Shown in pieces: positions 1-12,000 of a stretch of 64,000 bases of DNA. The position numbers and the translations under genes are program-made. Location of the stretch: the NCBI GenBank assembly GCA_963855995.1, contig OY979723.1, forward strand, positions 11,732,713 to 11,796,712. Reading direction: 5' to 3'. Source of the DNA: Muricea muricata (Eukaryota; Cnidaria; Anthozoa; Malacalcyonacea; Plexauridae). Numbering within the stretch: position 1 is the first letter of the stretch; every line of letters begins with the position of its first letter. The notes below the pieces were generated by a model, which saw only the letters and a program-made list of their open reading frames with translations, did not search any database and was not told the origin of the DNA.

Positions 1-631
1 CGAAATCTTTGAAACAGATTTTAAAATACATTTTTAAATATCGTAAAGCATATATCTAGATTTACGAGGTTTCGTGCATGCTCAGGATCGCTTGAGAACC
101 TTTTTCGAGCTATATCTAGCCTCTTATGCATATATGCCAATAGCTTTGAGTTCGTATCAGCAGGTTCCTTAGATATTCAATTCTGATATATCTTTGTCTT
201 TGTCCTGACTGCAGCCGCTTGAAGCCCATTGTTTTTCTACTGATCGTATCAGTAAGTTTCTTAGATATCCAACATGCTATAATATATCTGTCTTGAGAAA
301 ATGAATTAGAGAGGATGTGATAAGTGGAAAAAACAGCCTCTTGGGAAAAGGGAAAAAATGTGATAAGCTAAATATACAGCCTCAAGAGATCCGGCCTCAA
401 TCTTTAGCTTTTATTTGCATTGTCGAAAGCTGTAAATCTTTGTCCAATCGCCTCACATCCAAGGAAAATCATCAAAGAATGAAAAATGTATAATTTAATG
501 CAAATATAGTAGTTAGAGTGACTGAATAAATTCATGAAATGATTGTGTGCGAGCAACTGACTGCCCTGGTCAAGCTCAAGTTTTCTCGGAATTTGCCAGA
601 AACCAGTCAAGTCAGAGCTACGTGTATTCTT

Positions 632-748
632 AATAGAACTTTCGTGAACCCTGACCCAAACCCCAACCCCAACAATCCCAATAATTTATTGGATACAATA
701 ATTTATTGGATACAATAATTTTATTGGGATACAACGTTCGGATCGAGT
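632..748 (+). repeat. Half copy of a MITE also present at 16,809-16,974
   Basis: Shares with 16,880-16,974 the run of CCCTGACCC / CAAACCCCAACCC, then CAATAATTTATTGG units, and ends in GGGATACAACGTTCGGATCG followed by AGTG. Here the CAATAATTTATTGGATA unit is duplicated. The left inverted end is missing, so this is a partial copy. Confidence 0.6.
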
Positions 749-2159
749 GACGTGACCTATTTTTTGTTCGGTTTTGTCAGTTGACGATATCAATTAGCCA
801 GCGAAAATGACGCAAGTGAACAAAATGAAGCAAATTATTTTGCAGCTTTTCCCTCGTGTGTGTCCTGTATCAAAACTTGAACACGCATCAAGCAATTAAT
901 GGCTGCTACGCGGCACGCCGACAAACGTGCATAAAAACTCGCTTTTGTTAAGCCACACGTACGCAAGGTAGCTTATCCACATTCATCATGTGGTGGAAAC
1001 TGGTTAATAATCAGAACGGAAAACGCACATCGGCTTCTCGTTGTTTCAGCTCATGATAACATACGTGTTCTGTGATTAGCGTTGTATATGTTTATGACGT
1101 GCGTGGGAGAGTTTATGCCATAGATTCGAGATTGACAAGAGATGGCTTCATAGCTAAATGCTTGTATTTGCTTTCTAGTGTATCGCCGTGCATGAAAGTT
1201 TTTCAAAAGGAACAGGCCTGTTTCTTTCCACTGCAACATATTCTTTTTTGATGCATGCATCGATATGAATTAACGAGTACGGACTGGTTAGAAGTGTTCG
1301 GACAAGGAGTCGTGCTCTCAGCATATTGGTTATTAATCTACTTGAAAAAAATCGCACTGAAAGACCCAAGTATAAACAGTCCTACAAGTCACATGCAAGA
1401 TAAGACCTAAGCTCATAAGCAATAACACCCAACTCTATGAGACTTGATATTTGGCTGCATACTGTGTGAAGAATGGCTTCAATCATGCTTGAAACAATGA
1501 GTTAGCATCACTGAATGCAAACACACCCCATTTTGAAATAACAAACATATATCACATTAAAACATGTCATTTTTAAAATTGGGCTGTTTTGAATGGGATT
1601 AAAGTTGTGTTGCCAGAGGACATCATTCCGCCGCTCATTTGTGACGATGGTAATCTGGTATATCTAGAGATAACTTTTAATAAGGTGAACCACGGGGTGT
1701 AAAAAACCCAGATTGTTTAAGTTCCTATTGCGCATGTGTGACGCAGATTGCGGTAACTCGTGCTGAAATGGTTCTGAATGGGATAAATGCGGAAATGATA
1801 AAACTTTTGTCATTACCCGAATTTTTGTCATAATTATATTGTTGTAGCCATTGAAACACATAGGGGCAGTTTACATGCAGTCAGCGTTGGTCTTTAGCAT
1901 TTTTACACCCTAAAGAGGTTTTAAAACGAGGTTGCTGTTCTTGTTGAAAATAACACGAAGTCTCAGAATAGATTTAACGTGAATTTACAGGATGACGAGC
2001 CGTATCACGGATGTCGGATGTTCTGCTCGCGTTTCCAGTCCATTTCTTTGATTGTCTTACAGCTGGGGCGAATACCTTCTTCTACACCTTACAGCTTTAA
2101 GATTTGTCTAAAGTAGATTCAAAAGATTTATAATATCTAATGTCTATTATAATAGTTTA

Positions 2160-2710
2160 TAGTCGTTGTAAACTTGTCATTGAATAATTCAACATCGTGT
2201 CTTGTCACAAGGGGAAAATATTTGATTTTAAGATCTTGTCCTGGTATTAGCTTGTTGCAAATTTCTTCTAAAATATTTATACAAATTTGTCACGTAAACA
2301 CGTAAAAATCACAGAAGTTGTAGCATCTTTTTCGGCAAGCTGTTGATTGACATGCTGTGTTCGTACTGTTTGTCCAAAGTTATCAGCAAGTTCAAAACAA
2401 GCTTGATGTGAATATTAGACTTGTTATAAGTTTGACCTATAACAGCCCAGATGAATACCTTTGCAACATAATTGCAAACAAAAAACTGTAATAATATTGT
2501 TATACCACTATTAATATTGTATCAGTGTTGTTGGAACAACCTCGTAACAAGTCAGATAATCCCACCGACCGTGTCACAAGTCTTTTAGCACCTTGTTCCA
2601 AACTTGTTCTAACAACTTTGGAACAAGCACTGGGAACACAACCTATCATAACCTCTGAGCAGATTTGTTACAACTTCTGTGATTTTACCCTTGTCCCAAA
2701 GCAACGTTAC
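2160..2710. repeat. Diverged ACAAG/CTTGT-rich dispersed repeat
   Basis: Many scattered copies of CTTGTT, AACAAG and TTGGAACAA in both orientations over about 550 bp, including GTTGTTGGAACAAC near 2,527. This looks like an old, degenerate repeat made of short inverted units. No coding potential was recognised. Confidence 0.35.
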
Positions 2711-2896
2711 TTTATCCACGATATTTCTTGACAACCTTGACGGAAAATAAACATCTACAATTTTTTTTACAAAACTAGAAGTCTTCGAATTTATCCCACC
2801 TATACAGCTCAAAGTCCATGTCATTTGCCTTTCTTAGAAATGCACGTAATAGATTGTCAATGTGATATTTATAATTCCTATAGAAGCTTTCAGTTG

Positions 2897-5800
2897 TCAT
2901 TTCGACTGAAGATGTTTAGGAGCTTCAGCGAAGAAGCACTTCAGTTTAAATGCCTCGGCGACTAAGAGTTCAACGTCTTTGTATCCCCAGTTTCCTGTGG
3001 GCAATCCTTGCAGTAGAATCAGTAAACTCTAGAAAATAAGACATCATCCATTTGAAAATGTAGAAGGATGAATTCCAAATATACAAGATGCTAAATTGGT
3101 AACACGATCTTAGGTATCTTTGAACTGAACAGTCTTGGGTTAGTATTGCTGTCCAGTTTTGAACTATACTTCCACTATTTTCTTATTTTCTGATATTGTC
3201 TCGGTAGTCAGTGGTTTGTACCTTAGTTGGGACTTTGAATCCCTTTTTTCATACGTATCTAGCTAGCCTTTTCTTGTTGTACGTAGTCATTTGTTTACTT
3301 AATTCATAGTGTAATTGTCAATCGATAACGAGTGTGATTAATGCTATACCTATGACATCAGTTGGTTCTATCTTTCATGCTACATCGGCTGTGAGCAGTC
3401 AGTAAAATAAGCGTTTTAGGTTGGCTAGCCTCCGCACTAGACCTAGGTTGATGTATGTTATCTTTCGGATAATGTGAAATAATTAATACCTAAAGATTAG
3501 TAGGGATTTTGTCTAAAGTCGTGGATTTTTGCCGGGTGCTCCGGTTTCATCTCACGCCGATAACGACAGGGTGGGTTGGGTTAATATCCTGGTCAAACGA
3601 GAGTGAAAGTGATATTTACCTTTGCGTCGTTAGACCGGTGTCGACCACAAGGGGAGAGCCTGCGACTAAGTATTTCGTAAAAAATTTCCGTTTCTTTTTA
3701 GATGATTTAGATTAAATCGAACTATCCAGATTGTATTTTAAATAATCAAAGTATGATTTTACAGCACTCAATTGTCGGAATTGCATTATTTGTAATTCTT
3801 TGTATGATCGCAGAAACTTTGACAGTGTAAAGTAGCATATAGAGAAATGTACTTTTACCTGAAAATCTGTTTCTTCCCGAATTTTTTTCGAATGTTTCAT
3901 TAGGAACGCCGCACAGACATACAAATGAAATTTAGAGAAACCATCGGCTTCAGACTAAAAAATTAGGTAAAATGTTACAAATTAACTTGTACAAAAAAAT
4001 GTATTGAGCATCACTATCATCATCATACAAGGATAGAATTACTAAGTGATATGATATGACACCTTTAGTAGTACGACACCTAAGTAGGAGTCCCCCGGTA
4101 ATATTTTACGCCTCATCATCATCCTCATACAATAATAAACTTACTAAGTAGGTGTCCCATAATCGTATTGTACACCTCAATGGCAATTCTCGCATTAGAA
4201 GATTGTTCATCCAACGGAATGAGAATTGTAAATATTCTACATTGTGTCTTACCAAATGCTCGTGTAAAGGAGCTACAAAACGAAAAGAAAGACAAGACGA
4301 TCAAATCTGTTCTCCGTGCCTTCCAGTCATGTCCTGTGACTTCGTTGTCAATAAGAGATCAGAATTTGGTGATCCTTTCATTGTTTTGAAAATCTCACTG
4401 TTCTCCATGTCATCCAGTCATAATCCAGAGATCTAAATGTCGAATTGTCTTTTCATTGCTTGGAAAATCCTACTGTTCTCCATGTCATCCAGTCATGATC
4501 CAGAGATCAGAATGTTCCATTGTCTTTTCATTGTTTTGAAAGTTACACTATTCTTCACATACCATCCATCCTTTACTTTTAACGTTTATGGAAAGGGGCT
4601 TTCATAGAAAATTTTAAACAGTTTGAACCAAGAACAATATGAGTTATTTCAAGCGCTAAAATTTGTACCGTCTACTCTTTTTATTAAATCTTTTAAGGCG
4701 TGGACATTGTGCTGGATTCCAGGTTGAGCAAAGGTGTAGTTATCCTAAAAATCAAAAGACAGTTGTTAAAACATAGAAAATGGATTCACCGACGTTTTTA
4801 TAACAATGTTGTAACATTGCAATGTTATCAAAATAACACCAAGAGCAACTTGGCTAGTCACTGGTTTCCACTCATCTTCACTAATCGATACCTTCATTGA
4901 TTATAATTGACTTAATGGTTACCTGGATGCCATCAAGCAATTTTCCTAAACACCAAAAACTATCAGCTTCAATGGTACTTAGAGCTTCTTTAGACAGTTT
5001 ACTAACGTCGTATGTTTCTAATTCACCATCTAAAATTACAATTGAAATTGCTAGTCTCGTACCGTTGCTTAAATCTTCCAACGAAGCCCATTTGGGGCTC
5101 TCAGGCCTTTTTGGAAGATTAGAGAGGGTTACTTGAAACGGGGCTTATCTATTGAGAGTATTATTAGAAAAGAGTTCTTGGGAGGGGGGCAGGTTACTAG
5201 AGATATTACAATATCATACTGTAATAACTCCTTGAGCCTAAAGAGTATCTTCTCTGGACTTGGGGAAACCATAGTCAGTCAACAGCAGACCATTATATAT
5301 GCGCTCATATGTTACCTGTAAATGCGGATAGAAAGACAACAAAAAATGGTGTGAGTAAATCATTGATTCCCTGGACGTAGCCACTGGCAGGATGACGTAT
5401 TGCCCAGATATAAAGAATCCTTTCAAATGTCTAAAGACGGTGAAAACATTCATTCATATTAAGGAAGCATGGCTGGATAAATTTTATGAGGCCATTTTTT
5501 AAAGAAAAATTGTATTAAGTCTAGTTTTAGACTGAACTGGAAGACAAGGGTAATGTAATATGAGTAACATATTAGAACTTTTGTTGAAAATTAATATCAG
5601 TAGGGGCCCAATGATGCATAAAGGATCCCATTCCAAATTCCTTCAAGTGGTTTCTGGATTTCAACTTATTGTATGGATTTTTACTTGTGGACTTCAAATT
5701 CCTACTAGCATTTTTTGCTCCTGGTGAGCTTTGTTTAGACTTTTCAAACAAAGGGGTTGTTTTATGATCCACAGTACCAATATGATACTCTATCTGCTAG

Positions 5801-8552
5801 GCAATTATAAACGTGAACTTTACTTCCTGCACAGCACGTTGTTGAAATAGTGGAATAAGTGGATTTGTCCGTGGAATATCAATATGAATCTAGACAAAAA
5901 ATATGAATAGAATATTACAAAAATTTTTTCAATCACACTGATTGACTTATTTATAATCAAAATAATTACTTTTCATGTTTAAATTTTATACCTGTCTAAA
6001 AGTGTCTTGGTGAATATCTTCATGTCTTGTGTCATAATATTGTTTTAATAAATTGTAATATTCTTGTCTTTTTCTGTCTAATACACTCTGTCGACGGTCA
6101 ATGTTCACTGGGAGATAACCCTAATAGCAAAGGTATTTTTAAAAGGTGTTTAATTAAACATGGAAGAAACAATGTTATATTTTTTATAATTCTTAATGGC
6201 AATGACAACTGTATATAATTATCTTGAAATAATCTCGCGAGTATAGGTCGTGCAGCTAATAGTACATGAAAGGTATACAGTAGGTACATGTTCTTTTACT
6301 AACTACCTGAAACAATAAACTGAAAATCAATGTTTCAAACAAAGCACTGCTAAATTCCTGACAAAGGGCTTTGCTTGAAACTTTTAACTTTATCATTTCA
6401 GGTAGTGAAAGAACCTAGCCTTGTCTGAAATCAAAAGAAAACATTATTTGAAACTTGGAGACACGACTGTGCAAATCTCCCTGTTTTTACATGGTGCTTA
6501 ATTTTGTTGAACACTTGTACATACTGAAAGTAGCTGCCATGTTGTCGGTCGAACTTCAGCAGGAATGCCAGACCAACTGCACTGTCGTAACGTTACTATA
6601 CACAAGCGAACAAACATCTTTATTAGACTTCTACTTAAAAATTTAACACAATATGAATGCAATAGAAAAAGTGAGCAAACAATACATAGATTTAACAGAA
6701 TATATATATTGTTAATTTGACATAATATACTGTATGATAACTTGTCTACAAACTGCAAAATTAACAAAAGCTTATTGTACTTTTTAATACCTAGGTCTGT
6801 ATTTGGACCAGCCAAAATTTTTCCAAATCGTTCTAGTTTTAACATTTCCTGTTCTTGCAGTTCCAGTTGTATTTCAACACACGGTGATAGGGGAAGGGGC
6901 TTGGGTTGAACAGTGTGCTCTTTGTTGGAACTTGATGGTGTTTGTTTAGGCTTTGCATCATTGGCTGAATATATTGAAGAGTAATTGTGAGATGATTGTG
7001 ATGGTCATGTTACCATCAGAACATTGTGATGGTTAATTAAGGTACCATCAGAACATGGTGATAGTGGTCACACATACATGTGATCAACATTGCTGCATGG
7101 TTCGTTCATGGTTCAAGAAAACAAACTGGTCTGTCATGTATGTAACGAGAGAATCACTCTGGTGATAGTGAATGAGAATCTATTGCTGATCATTACATGC
7201 ATGTACAAATAAACCATCAACTTACCGTTACTGTGCTTTTTCTTAATCCTGGATAGAATGCCGGTACCTGTACGCACATCACTACCACGGATAAACCTCA
7301 CTGTTGGTTCTTGTGTAATCACAGAGCCAACTCTCTCACCAACTTTTTCAACATCGTCATCGTCTTCGTACCAAGCATCGCGTGTCTTGCTGGTATAGTC
7401 TTCAAAAGACTGCATTTTGCCTCGCAATTTTTCAGGGTTGCTAAATGGTACATTTTTAATTTACCATTACATCGATAAAGTAGGACATCTTAGAGTACAA
7501 TGCTATTAAACTATTTGCAAAAGTGTTTTAAGTTTCCTCTGGACTTCCTTCCACAGGGAAAGGGTGGATTAGGTAATATAGACCAACAACTCAAGGGCCC
7601 ACTGTGATTTATAGAATGCTATTGTGGTGGTCCTGCCCTTGCAGCAAAAAATCATGATTAATTTGGTTTATTATTCCAATGTATACATGCCAAACCGTAG
7701 AATTATCAGCTGACGACCTTCTGTGTACATTCATACCTTAATACTGAGCTTCGTGGTGGGGATGGAGAGCTGCTACTAGATGGACTTGTAGGTTGATCTT
7801 GGCTGCCTTTACTGTGCACAGGTTTGATGCTTCAAAATAAAATAATGGGCTAATTACATTGTCAATCAATGGCTTGCCTATTAACAATGAATATTCCTCT
7901 CTAATATGTCATTTTAATAAATTTATCATTTCTTTTCTTATGATAATAAATTATTCCTATGATAATAAATAATTACACTATCCCTTTATGATCCTCTTGG
8001 CTCTTGTTACATAAATGGCTAATTGACCTCACTTCCTCCAACACTGGCCATCTATATTATATCATTTTCTGTTCCTCCTAATCAACGTTTCAAATTTCGT
8101 GATATTTTCTTACTGCATATGCTTTTAATCAATAGCCTACGATATAACATTCTCTTAGAGCACAGTAACAATACCTTGCATGAAAAAGTTGGCTTTGAAA
8201 ATACAATTTTTCCTTTTATGGAGAAATAATTACGTGAGCACGGAGGAAAATTCAGTAAACTTCGTATAATGAACAACAAATTGATATAAGCAGATATCGA
8301 GGTCAAAAAGTCAGTCAGACAAGTCAGTTGAAAGACAAAAATCGACCGTCATGGATGGTAAATCCTAACGAATATGTGTATTGTACATAGAGAACAAGAT
8401 GCAATTTAACATACTCTCTACCTTCCAGGCAGTTTATTCGTATTTCGTTTCCAAAAGGACTTCTTTTCCTGTGTGGGTAGTACGCCAGATTTCTCCACGC
8501 TATTAAATTGTGCACCTAAAACTAATACCCGATTCTTGGCCGCATCACTCAT
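2897..8552 (-). CDS. TBC1D22A: TBC1 domain family member 22 (Rab GTPase-activating protein), complete, 13 exons
   Basis: Exons in coding order: 8552-8422, 7829-7737, 7440-7226, 6964-6791, 6595-6525, 6120-5992, 5889-5824, 5430-5316, 5029-4923, 4744-4669, 4272-4145, 3954-3859, 3028-2897. All junctions are GT-AG and in phase. The sum is 1,533 nt, 510 aa, close to the vertebrate proteins (about 505-517). The start is the first ATG, giving MSDAAKNR, and is followed by KSFWKRNTNKLPG, which matches the family N-terminus. A low-complexity acidic and serine-rich linker follows. The TBC domain runs from about residue 210 (CSWSGIP) to 450 and carries both catalytic fingers: Arg278 in IHIDIPR and Gln313 in GYVQG. 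LWDTY and FHLYVCAAFL lie near its end. TBC proteins speed GTP hydrolysis by Rabs; vertebrate TBC1D22A/B act at the Golgi and bind ACBD3. I cannot separate the A and B paralogues, because this is probably the pre-duplication gene. Confidence 0.95.
3519..3600 (+). repeat. SINE-core fragment in the last TBC1D22 intron
   Basis: The stretch CGTGGATTTTTGCCGGG TGCTCCGG resembles the CGTGGGTTT..CCGGGTACTCCGG core found in the SINE at about 32,365-32,540 and in the fragment at 26,076-26,150. No tRNA-like head is visible here, so it is a fragment within the intron 3,029-3,858. Confidence 0.45.
4320..4560. repeat. Tandem repeat, about 75-bp unit, in TBC1D22 intron
   Basis: CTGTTCTCCATGTCATCC recurs at about 4,398 and 4,473, with matching flanks (CATTGTTTTGAAA, CCAGAGATC). 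A third, weaker unit lies on each side. It sits wholly in the intron between the exons ending at 4,669 and starting at 4,272. Confidence 0.7.
6289..6413. mobile_element. Short inverted-repeat MITE in TBC1D22 intron
   Basis: The ends GTTCTTTTACTAACTACCTG and CAGGTAGTGAAAGAAC are inverted relative to each other and enclose about 80 bp. A related sequence (TTTCACTACCTGAAACAATA) occurs in the palindrome arms near 31,135 and 40,590, so this is a dispersed family. It is non-coding. Confidence 0.5.
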
Positions 8553-9026
8553 AGTTCAGGAGTGATTATATCTTTTTAGGTAGAAAAATATCCATAGTTT
8601 TTGAATAGCTAAGCGGTTTGAAGAATAAATTTAAAATAGTCATTGAAATTATTGTACTTTTGGAAGAAATTGTTTCATTTTTTGTTGTTATTGTATTTAA
8701 CACAATTAGTTACCAGGTTTTTGAAAGAACGTGACCATGCGCGGAGTTTTCACTAGTTTTAAGGATTTCCTTGAAAGGGAATTTTTGAAAGTTTTTAAGG
8801 TTTTTCTTGTAAAATCTAATGTAAAAGGCAAAGGTTAATTTTATGCAGTAAAATCAGCAATAAAAAATAACATAATATGGCAGCATTAGCCTGTTCTATA
8901 TTCTTCAAATTCCATATTTTACAGGAATTTATACTGGAATTTTGGGATAATTAGCAAGGATTTTTGGCAAAGATTGTAAGGCATTTTAAAATTTTCTTGT
9001 TAGTAAAATTATAGAATATTTTTTAA
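8553..9026. promoter_or_regulatory. Shared divergent promoter region of TBC1D22 and CERK
   Basis: Only 474 bp separate the two initiation codons, which point away from each other. Both 5' UTRs and both promoters must fit here unless there are unseen upstream non-coding exons. The region is AT-rich, with no clear TATA box that I would defend. Function as a bidirectional promoter is inferred from geometry and from the same head-to-head order in human. Confidence 0.6.
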
Positions 9027-12000
9027 ATGGCAGAAATTGAAAGTTTAAATCATCCTGAACCTGAAGAGCTTTGTTCACGGGTTTTTATAAAAAAGAAACC
9101 ATTTCTTGCAAAATTAAACGGTGAAATTTTATCTTGGTGTAGATGTGAAACAAGTAATACGACAAAAGGTAGTTTGTTTGTATGTATTTTGTGTAGTACT
9201 TGTGCAGTAGTGCGTGTTCATAATTTCAATGATAGAGCAGTAAACGTAGCCATTAATCATAATGTCAGTGAAAATCAAGCATTTCACACGAACAGATGTT
9301 AACCACCCTTATCAAGGTATCTTTCTTGTTCCAATACATGCAAAGTTACCAATAATGATGGTAATAAAGTCCATATTTGTTAATATCTGCTTGTGTGGAA
9401 TGGGAAGTGTTTGAGTTTGATTTTGGTGCTATGAACTGTGATTTGTTCTGTGCCAGTGAGGTGTGATCCTTGAAATCAGGATAATAGATGTCATGTTGGT
9501 CTCATTAATTGTGGCTCGATGACACGTTCAAGTAAGAATAAGAAAAAATGCTTTCAGAGGTCAATACATATTAAAGGTTATACATATATATCGAAAGAGA
9601 TAATTATGTAATGGAATGTGATATAGATCTGTAAACAAACTGCAATGTAGATGAAACATAAAGGTTTATGTACCAGAATGATTTGTTGCATACGATTCTT
9701 ACTCTGGTATATGTGATCAAGTGAACAAGTGTAAAAAACGTCAGATTTCAAATTTCGCCATCAGCGAATGAGTAAAAATCTGGCACTTTCATATGCCAGA
9801 ATAAGAATTCTATACGATAAATCGTATCATGTAGATAGGCCTTAAAGCTACTTTTTAAAGACACATGAATTCTGAGACTGCTTTTCTCCTGCTGTGAAAT
9901 GTGATCTACACCCCCTCCACGCCCCTCTTTAGCACCTTAAAAATTGGCTACTCTTACAGAATATATGTACATGTAGCATACATGTAGTTTGATTGCAAAA
10001 TGGTGTTGTCAGTAAATCAAGCAATAATTTCCTCTCCTTTGGACTGGTGGGGAAACATTTATGTTAGGAAATAATACAAGTATGCCCATAAGTTGTTGGA
10101 CACCTTCCTTTTCATAAAGATCTTGGCTGAAGAACTGAATTTATACTTTTCTCATTCCAAACATTTCAATTGATTAAAATATTCCCATATTGAAATCATT
10201 CTACCTCTAAAAAGTGGCATGGAAAATACAAAATTGGTGTGTTTACCAATTTAGATAAACGTAATGCAAATGCTTTGTATATGCTTTTTGCATGCCAATG
10301 AAAGTTGGCAAAACGTTTTTTCAATTAATTCAACATTGTTTGTTCATATAAGTGATATAACTTACTTTTGCCATCCTTGAGCTCTGATCATGAAAAATAT
10401 GCGATAAAAAAGATGTCCAATACCTAATGAGCACACCGGTACATGTTAGAGATTGCTAAATTTGAGTTTTCCTGCTCCATTTTAGACCATTCTCGTCACT
10501 GTCATTCTTTAAAGTTAAGACGAGTGCTCGCCATTGTCCCTCATGTAATAGAAAACACTGGTGAACGACCAAATGACATTGAACTACACGTGTTAAATCT
10601 TGTCAACCAGCACAGATCTTTCTACCTTCATATTGTTGTAAAGAAAGGCAATCATAAATGGCAACACAGAAAGGTTCTGGTTGAATGTCCATCTGTTGAA
10701 GTTGGCAGTAAATGGTTTACAAGGATAGAAAATTTTTTAAAAGGTATAAACTTTGCTCAATCATGTATTTTATTTAATCGGTTTGTGAAATATTCAGTGT
10801 GACAAAGAGAAGCAATGAACATATTGAGGATTACTTCTTGTCCATCCAAAAAATTAATGTCCAATAAAATGTTAACCATTATACAGGGTGATTCTTGATT
10901 ATAGTCACACATGTGACATTGCTATTTATTTTGGTGTCACAAAAACCATGAATACCAATGGCATTGCCGTGTCATGCGTGTGATGAAAGAATCAACTTAC
11001 AAATAGGCTCTGTGTTTGGATGGCCTGGTGCATACTTGGAATGTTGTGAGAGTTGAGAAAACAGCTCTTGAAAGATATATACTATATATTTTGTATATAC
11101 TATTTTATAGATCTTGAAAGACCAAGACGATTATTAGTTTTTGTTAACCCGTACGGAGGCAAGAAACAAGCTCGAAAGATATTTAGAAATAAAGTTCGAC
11201 CATTATTTGAATTAGCAAGAATAGATGCAGAAGTTATCGGTAAGCAAATATGTATTGACTACAGTCATTATCTCAGCTGTGCACTAATGAGTGTATAAAA
11301 TTTACCTCCAGAAAAATCAGTTACGTTTGCAGGAAGAAAATTAGTTTCCCCACCCGTTGCCCTCCTACAAACTTTGTGATTTAACCTTCATATTGATGTT
11401 GTTCATAAATTTAATTACTAAATTTCCATCTATATGGATTACATATACAGTCTTTCATTTTATAGACTTTGTTTTGCTGATGTGACATACAAAGCAGGGG
11501 GCAGAAGTGTCACCCCGCCTGCCCCTGCCCTGCTCATTATGCCATGTTTATTATTAATGAATTGTTGGCTATGTAACTACTGTCAACTTGTTGTCAGTGC
11601 TGTCAATCTTGTGTTGAATTTTTGCAGAAACAACAAGAGCTAATCATGCTAAAGATTATGTGATCGAGAAAGCTGATAACTTAGACCAGTACGATGGGTG
11701 AGTTAGTCTGTGAATAGGCACTCTCAATATAGGACTAAAGGTAGACAGGTTCACACAACGACCAATGCTGTATCTGTCCACCCAACAGCTGGTATCACAG
11801 CTGTGATAAAGCTTAAGTTGCAACAAAGCTTGAATCCAGGCAAGTCTGAGAAGTTCCTGGTGCAAAATGAAAACCATGAGAACAAAAACAAGAAAATTTT
11901 GAAGATAGACTTGCATGATAGATACTTACATAGGAAATGCTTTATGATGCTCAAAATTGAGTGGGTTATAATTAATATTTGTGGTATAGCATCTTCCTCC

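Larger units (their letters stand above)
1..2896. other. Gene-free flank downstream of TBC1D22
   Basis: No coding exon could be supported on either strand; the open frames are short and lack family resemblance. It contains a fragment of a MITE family (about 632-748) and an old ACAAG/CTTGT-rich repeat (about 2,160-2,710), listed separately. I found no canonical AATAAA for the minus-strand gene in the 300 bp after its stop. Confidence 0.6.

Noticed and set aside
4152-4436. 94-codon plus-strand frame
   Set aside because: It lies antisense to TBC1D22 exon 11 and its tandem-repeat intron; the minus-strand exon has clear family similarity.
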